Shown here: positions 46,583 to 51,327 of the stretch, in pieces
Layout of the letters: each line of letters begins with the position of its first letter
How positions within the stretch are numbered: position 1 is the stretch's first letter
DNA from: Deltaproteobacteria bacterium
Lineage (GTDB): Bacteria; Desulfobacterota; Anaeroferrophillalia; Anaeroferrophillales; Tharpellaceae
DNA length: 51,327 nucleotides
Assembly: GCA_016938065.1 (NCBI GenBank)
Contig: JAFGVI010000133.1
Span: forward strand, 1-51,327
Direction of reading: 5' to 3'
Notes under the pieces: generated by a model
What the model was told of the DNA's origin: nothing
What the model saw: only the letters and a program-made list of their open reading frames with translations
Database searches by the model: none
Translations under genes and position numbers: made by a program

Positions 46583-46653
46583 ATATAGTGGGCAGCGGGC
46601 AGTTTAAAAACCCTGATAACTGAACATTGCCAACCACTAAGTTAACTGCAGAG

Positions 46654-46687
46654 CCGGGATATGAGCATAGATCATGTCCCGGTTTTT
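46654..46687 (+). terminator. Rho-independent terminator of the enoyl-CoA hydratase gene
   Basis: CCGGGATATGA (46654-46664) pairs with TCATGTCCCGG (46672-46682) over 11 base pairs with one G-T wobble and a short loop, followed by TTTTT. No matching T-run exists for the minus strand, so it acts mainly on plus-strand transcripts. Confidence 0.85.
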
Positions 46688-46698
46688 ATTCCAGCCCG

Positions 46699-47448
46699 CT
46701 ACTTCCGGTTAATCAGACCGGCCAGGTAGGCGGCGCCGAAACCGTTGTCGATATTGACAACCCCGACCCCGCCGGCACATGAATTGAGCATGCCCAAAAG
46801 TGCGGCAACCCCGCCAAAAGCCGCACCATAGCCGATACTGGTCGGCACCGCGATGACGGGCCGCTCAACCAAACCAGCCACCACGCTGGGCAAAGCCCCC
46901 TCCATCCCGGCCACAACAATCAAAACCTCCGCCGCCATCAGTTTTTCCCGATAGGCGAGCAGACGGTGAATCCCGGCCACCCCGACATCTACCAGCATCT
47001 CGACACTCTGGCCCATCATCCGCAAGGTGATTTCGGCCTCATAGGCAACCCTTAAATCCGAGGTCCCGGCCGTCACAATCAGCACTGTACCCCGCCCTTT
47101 ATCATTATCATTCCGCGTCAATCTGACAAAATATTGCCCCGAGGGATGGTATTCAAATTGCGGAAATTTTTTTTGCAGAATCTCGGCCTTATGAGCCTCG
47201 AGCCGGGTTACCAGAATGTTTTTTTCGTGCTGCAATAGACCTTCAAGAATAACTTCAATGTCTTTAACCTCTTTACCCAGAGCAAAAACCACTTCCCCCA
47301 TCAGCGAACGAACTCCTCGATGGGTATCAAGATGGGCAACCCCGACATCACGAAAAGGCAGATGATCGAGAAATTCAACTACTTCATCTACCTGTCGCTG
47401 ACCATTCTGAAGTTCGGTCAACATCTTTTTCAAATCTTCACTGTTCAT
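46699..47448 (-). CDS. larB: LarB: nickel-pincer cofactor carboxylase/hydrolase
   Basis: LarB carboxylates the pyridinium ring of nicotinic acid adenine dinucleotide and hydrolyses it, the first step of the nickel-pincer nucleotide of lactate racemase-type enzymes. The C-terminal half is the PurE-like domain with VIVTAGTSDLRVAYEAE, VVAGMEGALPSVVAGL, PVIAVPTSIGYGAAFGG and the end NCAGGVGVVNIDNGFGAAYLA, matching the LarB family. The N-terminal part fits the family's helical domain. GTG 47454 is an alternative start; both lie inside the end of the upstream LarE-like gene, so translation is coupled. Neither larA nor larC is in the window. Confidence 0.93.
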   Translation of the reverse strand: MNSEDLKKMLTELQNGQRQVDEVVEFLDHLPFRDVGVAHLDTHRGVRSLMGEVVFALGKEVKDIEVILEGLLQHEKNILVTRLEAHKAEILQKKFPQFEYHPSGQYFVRLTRNDNDKGRGTVLIVTAGTSDLRVAYEAEITLRMMGQSVEMLVDVGVAGIHRLLAYREKLMAAEVLIVVAGMEGALPSVVAGLVERPVIAVPTSIGYGAAFGGVAALLGMLNSCAGGVGVVNIDNGFGAAYLAGLINRK

Positions 47449-48040
47449 CTTCACCGCTTACAAATTTACCATCGACCACGAGACAGGCCCGGGCGGGATT
47501 GTTCCAGGCCGACAAACCGGCAGCTCGGGCGGCCTTACGAATCATCTCTTTATTCCATCCGCAAAGCCGCAGGGGACTGATAACCCCAAGCTCGTTTAAA
47601 GCCCGCATGCCGGGCCGACGTTCGGGAGAATCATCAAGGTGACTGCCGTCACATAACGTTACAGAAGCCTCGGCCAAATCTGCGAGCCTCGCAAAGAGAT
47701 GCTGCTTACAACGATAGCAACGATCGGTTTGCTGAGCACCCCAGACCGCCACCATCTCTTTTTCTGAAAAGTTGACAACAATACCATTTCCCGCCTTGAC
47801 CGCCGCCAGGGCCGCAACCCGTTCTTGAGCATAGACCCCGGGGTGGTTAAAAAAAACCGGCTGCACCTTAATCTTAGCAATCTGCTGAAAAAAATGGAGC
47901 AGCCAGAGACTGTCGATACCACCGGAACAGGCCAGCCAGACCGGAGAAATCTTCCGGGCCAGACCGATAAGCGCCTTATGGGCCATCTCAGGGTTATTGA
48001 GGGCTGGTTGGTCGCCGTCCATAGCTAAATCACTGCACAT
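47438..48040 (-). CDS. larE: Short LarE-like PP-loop sulfur-transferase protein
   Basis: LarE adds sulfur to the pyridinium cofactor made by LarB, sacrificing its own cysteine or using a cluster. The 200-residue protein has a PP-loop SGGIDS (39-44), a CYRCK pair (108-112), DGSHLDDSPERRPGMRAL and WNNPARACLV with Cys186 at the place of the conserved sacrificial cysteine. It then ends after about 14 more residues, whereas normal LarE is about 270 residues with a C-terminal domain. It overlaps larB downstream and the membrane-protein gene upstream. ATG 48022 is an alternative start. Function is plausible but not certain because of the missing C-terminal domain. Confidence 0.78.
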   Translation of the reverse strand: MCSDLAMDGDQPALNNPEMAHKALIGLARKISPVWLACSGGIDSLWLLHFFQQIAKIKVQPVFFNHPGVYAQERVAALAAVKAGNGIVVNFSEKEMVAVWGAQQTDRCYRCKQHLFARLADLAEASVTLCDGSHLDDSPERRPGMRALNELGVISPLRLCGWNKEMIRKAARAAGLSAWNNPARACLVVDGKFVSGEDEQ

Positions 48041-48872
48041 AGGGGTTATTAATCCGAATTGTAACCCGGCTCAAATCAACTTCCCGATCAGAGAAGAATT
48101 TTTCAATATAAGGAATAATCAGAGCACTCAGATAAGCATTAACATCGACAATCTCTTCACGCAGACGCTGACCAATCGCGTCCCGCAGCGAAATCCTAAG
48201 ACCATCCTGCAGCTTTTTTTGTTCATCTCCCAACACCCGCCCGGTCTCCTGAAACTGAACCACCTCAACTTCGGCACTGAACACCTTAAGACCTTCGAGC
48301 GAATAAAGCGGCAGGTAGATGGTAAATAGAAAAATTTCTGGTTGATCGGGATCAGCCACCACCTCACTCTTTGACACAACGGGGGTGGCCGGCAGATTTG
48401 GGGAAACATGCAAAAGATCGGTTTCTGCCGCCAGAGGCTGCATTGCCGCACTGATCACCACCGGCTGTCTTAAAAGATATACAACCCCGAAAACCTGTGC
48501 CAGCCAAAAAACAAGCGCCAAGCCGATCGCAGCTTTCAGACTTCGCGCTACATACCTGCCGGGGTCATCATGGCCGCTAAGATCGAGACTGTCAAAATCA
48601 AGCGCGACACTGGCCATAATGTCTTCGGAAGCCACCACTCCCGGACCGCCGGCCAGCACATCACCTTCAAAGAGAAAATCATCAGCTGCGGATTCGTCAA
48701 CTTCTGATCCGAAAATATCATCCGAATCTTCCTCGACATCACCATCGCGGTGCCCTTCAGCATCAACAAACTGATCGGAGAGATCCTCGGAAAAGTCAAA
48801 ATCATCGATAAAATCATCATCGGCCAGAAGTTTATCGATTTCATGAGTATCCAGCTGGGTTTCACGCGCCAT
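48030..48872 (-). CDS. Acidic single-pass membrane protein, unknown function
   Basis: The 280-residue protein has a strongly acidic N-terminal region (about residues 1-95; e.g. LLADDDFIDDFDFSEDLSDQ). One membrane helix follows (about 112-132, AIGLALVFWLAQVFGVVYLL), then a C-terminal domain of about 140 residues. The tail DLSRVTIRINNPY and the segment with DAIGQRLREEIVDVNAYLSA vaguely recall FliL-like periplasmic domains, but I do not claim the family. It lies 86 bases downstream of ftsY and overlaps the LarE-like gene by 11 bases. Confidence 0.7.
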   Translation of the reverse strand: MARETQLDTHEIDKLLADDDFIDDFDFSEDLSDQFVDAEGHRDGDVEEDSDDIFGSEVDESAADDFLFEGDVLAGGPGVVASEDIMASVALDFDSLDLSGHDDPGRYVARSLKAAIGLALVFWLAQVFGVVYLLRQPVVISAAMQPLAAETDLLHVSPNLPATPVVSKSEVVADPDQPEIFLFTIYLPLYSLEGLKVFSAEVEVVQFQETGRVLGDEQKKLQDGLRISLRDAIGQRLREEIVDVNAYLSALIIPYIEKFFSDREVDLSRVTIRINNPYVQ

Positions 48873-48958
48873 AAGTCAACCAGCGGGCAGTCGGCATTCG
48901 GCAGTGAACCGGACAGAACATAACGCTCACTGTTGACTGACAACTGCTTTATAAAAAT

Positions 48959-50278
48959 TTACACTTTGTCGAAAAGAGCGTTGACAAAATCCTTCGAATC
49001 AAACTTGCGCAGATCTTCGATACTTTCACCGATGCCGATATATCGGACCGGAACGCCCAATTGATCGCAGACCCCGACAACCACGCCGCCTTTGGCCGTG
49101 CCGTCAAGTTTGGTCATCACCAGCCCTGTTACCCCGATCGCATCATGAAAAGTCTGAGCCTGAGTAATCGCGTTTTGACCGGTATTGGCATCCAGCACTA
49201 AAAGCACCTCATGCGGCGCTCCCGACAGAGCCTTGCCCAGCACCCGCTGAATTTTTTTCAACTCATCCATCAGGTTTACTTTGTTATGCAGACGGCCGGC
49301 GGTGTCAATAATAACAATATCGGCATCGCGTTTGATTGCCGACTGCACCGTATCAAAAGCCACGGCCGCGGGATCGGCCCCCATATGCTGTTTAATAATC
49401 GGGACCCTGGCCCGCTCGGCCCAGACCGTAAGCTGTTCGACGGCGGCGGCACGAAAAGTATCGGCGGCCCCGAGTACAACTTTTTTCTTCTGTTTTGTAA
49501 AAATCGCGGCCAGCTTTCCGATGGTCGTTGTTTTACCCACACCATTAACCCCGATGGTCATGATAACATAAGGCTTTTCCTTGATTTCCCAAGCTGATTC
49601 GGCCTGCAACAGAATTGCGCCGATCTCTTTCTGCAGAAACACACGCAGATGCGCTGGATTTTCCAGCTCCTTATGTGAAACCTTCTCCTCGATCTGGGAA
49701 AAGAGACGATAACTGGTTTTGACCCCGAGATCGGAAGTCAGCAAAATCTCTTCCAGCTCTTCGAGAAACTCTTCATCAATCTCTTTGTCGCCATAAAATA
49801 GATTATCGAGAGTGCCAACAAACTGATCTCTAGTTTTAGCCAGGCCCTGTTTGAGGCGAGAGAAAAGACCGCGCTTCTCTTTCTTTTCCACAGCCTCGCT
49901 CTCAGCTAGCCTTTCGGGCTCGCTTTCATCAGCAACCACATCAGCGCTGAGCCCTGTATCCGGGCCGGGGAGAGCCGAATTTTCAGGTTCAACTGCGACA
50001 CTATCGACTTCAGGCAAAATCGTTTCGGTTTCAGGCTCGATAACCGAAGACTTTATTTCCGGTTCAATTTGCAGGGTCTGGCTAAGAATTTCGGCATCAC
50101 CAACCTCAACCTCAGACTCAAGTTTAAGACTGGCTTCATCAGATGCAGACGGCTGGGATTCGACCTCAGAAACTTCTCGACGACCGAAAAGACGGCCGAA
50201 AAGACCGCCACGGCTTTTCTTCTGCCCATCCTTAGCGGCGTCTTTTTTCACAGCATCGCTCTTTTTCTCTACAGACAT
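48959..50278 (-). CDS. ftsY: Signal recognition particle receptor FtsY
   Basis: FtsY receives ribosome-SRP complexes at the inner membrane and hydrolyses GTP with Ffh. The 439-residue protein has an acidic, low-complexity A domain (about 1-140), then the N domain and the G domain. GTPase motifs are GVNGVGKTTTIGKLA, DTAGRLHNK and TKLDGTAKGG. The A domain is rich in Glu and Val-Glu repeats and carries GGLFGRLFGRR, a likely membrane-targeting patch. GGAG is 8 bases before ATG 50278. It is the first gene of the ftsY-to-larB run on the minus strand. Confidence 0.96.
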   Translation of the reverse strand: MSVEKKSDAVKKDAAKDGQKKSRGGLFGRLFGRREVSEVESQPSASDEASLKLESEVEVGDAEILSQTLQIEPEIKSSVIEPETETILPEVDSVAVEPENSALPGPDTGLSADVVADESEPERLAESEAVEKKEKRGLFSRLKQGLAKTRDQFVGTLDNLFYGDKEIDEEFLEELEEILLTSDLGVKTSYRLFSQIEEKVSHKELENPAHLRVFLQKEIGAILLQAESAWEIKEKPYVIMTIGVNGVGKTTTIGKLAAIFTKQKKKVVLGAADTFRAAAVEQLTVWAERARVPIIKQHMGADPAAVAFDTVQSAIKRDADIVIIDTAGRLHNKVNLMDELKKIQRVLGKALSGAPHEVLLVLDANTGQNAITQAQTFHDAIGVTGLVMTKLDGTAKGGVVVGVCDQLGVPVRYIGIGESIEDLRKFDSKDFVNALFDKV

Positions 50279-50601
50279 TCACTATTCTCCAAACTATTAT
50301 ATAAACTTTACAGTCCAGGAAAATTGGCAGTTTTCTGCCCCTGACCGGTAGCAACGCATAACAATCCGCCAGCCTCAGCAACGGCCCCAAAAAATAGTCG
50401 ATAGAGTCACATTTGTAAAGGAAATACTTAAAGTGTACGAATCAGGCTTGCGGCAACGGCAACCCCTTAAATAACCACAATTAAATCTTGACAATCCTTG
50501 ACAATGGGCGTAGTTGGAAGCACGATTGCAGTAAATGCAATAAACATACATACAAACACTTTGAATATATAATTTTAAGAAGCAGAAGGAGAGATATTCA
50601 G
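50279..50601. promoter_or_regulatory. Intergenic region with tandem TTGACA boxes and palindrome
   Basis: This 323-base gap lies between divergent ftsY and the flavoprotein gene. TTGACA occurs at 50488-50493 and 50498-50503, so either could be a -35 element; the matching -10 (CACGAT at 50521-50526) is poor. ATTGCA (50525-50530) and TGCAAT (50536-50541) form a perfect inverted repeat with a 5-base spacer, a likely operator about 60 bases before the start codon. AAGGAGAG lies about 9 bases before ATG 50602. Confidence 0.45.
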
Positions 50602-51327
50602 ATGAAAAGTGACGTGGTAATTATCGGTGGATCGGCGGCCGGATTGATGGCGGCTGTGACCCTGAAAAAGAGATCAGCTCACAAGAGCGTTACCATTATT
50701 CGGGATGTGGTCAAAACCCCCGTACCCTGCGGCATCCCCTACATCTATGGCATCATGGGCCAGGTTGATAAAGATCTGATTCCGGATCAGGGTTTTCTCG
50801 ATCAGGGTATCGAAATCCTGCAGAAAGAGGTTGTCGATATTGATCGCAGCAGAAAAACGGTGCTCTTTGCCGACGGTGGCGAGATCTCCTATGACAAACT
50901 GATTATCGGCACCGGCTCCAAACCCTTTGTCCCGCCTCTGCCCGGCATCGACAAAGCCAACGTTTTTACCGTGCGCAAAGATCCTAACTACCTGAGAACC
51001 GTTTATGCCGCTCTGGAACCAGCCGCCAATGTTGTGGTAATCGGCGGTGGTTTCATCGGCGTTGAGATGGCTGAACAGATTGCCCTGATGGGTCAGAAAG
51101 CCGGAGCTGCAAAAAAAGTAACCGTCGTCGAAATGCTGCCGCGCTGTCTGATGCTTGCCTGCGAGGAGAGCTTCTGCCTTGAAATCGAAGAAGAACTGAA
51201 AAAACTTGGCGTTACGGTCAAGACCAGCTGTCAGGCTGCCGAACTTACCGGCTCAGACAAAGTTGACGGGGTCAAACTGGCCGATGGCGAAATCCTGCCG
51301 GCCGACGTTGTCATTATCGGCATCGGC
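50602..51327 (+). CDS. CoA-disulfide reductase/NADH oxidase-type flavoprotein (partial)
   Basis: The gene runs off the right edge; 242 residues are visible. It begins MKSDVVIIGGSAAGLMAA, the FAD-binding GxGxxA-like motif, and has Cys43 in TPVPCGIPY. This single active-site cysteine is typical of CoA-disulfide reductases and NADH peroxidases/oxidases, not the CxxxxC pair of thioredoxin-type enzymes. A second nucleotide-binding motif VVVIGGGFIGVEMA and the conserved IGTGSKPFVPP follow. It should transfer electrons from NAD(P)H to a disulfide, oxygen, peroxide or polysulfide. A strong AAGGAGAG site supports ATG 50602. Confidence 0.9.
   Translation, partial: MKSDVVIIGGSAAGLMAAVTLKKRSAHKSVTIIRDVVKTPVPCGIPYIYGIMGQVDKDLIPDQGFLDQGIEILQKEVVDIDRSRKTVLFADGGEISYDKLIIGTGSKPFVPPLPGIDKANVFTVRKDPNYLRTVYAALEPAANVVVIGGGFIGVEMAEQIALMGQKAGAAKKVTVVEMLPRCLMLACEESFCLEIEEELKKLGVTVKTSCQAAELTGSDKVDGVKLADGEILPADVVIIGIG

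Overview
The window looks like chromosomal DNA from a Gram-negative, deltaproteobacterial-type organism (Desulfobacterota; the order cannot be fixed from sequence alone). Evidence for this is inferential: a hybrid CheA of the style common in that group, aconitase B, CcdA, larB, and a large AsmA-like envelope protein, in a moderately GC-rich background. No rRNA, tRNA, CRISPR array or intact insertion sequence was found.

Layout. (1) 0.35-6.5 kb, plus strand: a compact chemosensory operon (STAS protein, hybrid CheA, CheW, CheB, CheR) ending in a bidirectional terminator. It faces a HEAT-repeat/response-regulator fusion (6.7-8.3 kb). There is no receptor and no stand-alone CheY, so the pathway may control something other than flagella. 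(2) 8.3-19.5 kb, minus strand: housekeeping genes (a two-helix small protein, ccdA, aroB, purC, purB, a universal stress protein, acnB) and a 1235-residue DUF748/AsmA-like protein. (3) 19.7-39.9 kb, minus strand: a surface-polysaccharide locus with wecB, a YdcF-like protein, a WecG/TagA-type transferase, asnB-type amidotransferase, a VpsJ-like protein, a NodB-like deacetylase, three GT4 glycosyltransferases, an AAC(3)-fold acetyltransferase, a hexapeptide acyltransferase, a Wzx flippase, a secreted beta-helix protein, a Wzy/ligase-type membrane protein, a nucleotide-sugar dehydrogenase and APS kinase. The middle is visibly richer in A and T than its flanks. Two copies of a structured, non-coding direct repeat bracket the asnB-to-wzx block. 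(4) 39.9-46.6 kb: a decayed MNT-HEPN module, a SWIM/SNF2 helicase, a diguanylate cyclase, an amidohydrolase and a divergent enoyl-CoA hydratase. (5) 46.7-50.3 kb, minus strand: ftsY, an acidic single-pass membrane protein, a short LarE-like protein and larB, tightly packed. (6) The right edge cuts a CoA-disulfide-reductase/NADH-oxidase-type flavoprotein.

How they work together. The chemosensory proteins should form a phosphorelay with methylation-based adaptation whose receptors lie elsewhere. The polysaccharide genes provide UDP-ManNAc (WecB), possibly a uronic-acid sugar (the dehydrogenase), chain assembly, acyl and amide decoration, deacetylation, export across the inner membrane (Wzx) and polymerisation or ligation (Wzy-like). 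No initiating phosphoglycosyltransferase or outer-membrane exporter is present, so the locus is incomplete or depends on genes outside the window. The most noteworthy items are the bracketing repeats, the MNT-HEPN fossil, the larB/short-larE pair without larA or larC, and the HEAT-REC protein beside the chemosensory operon.
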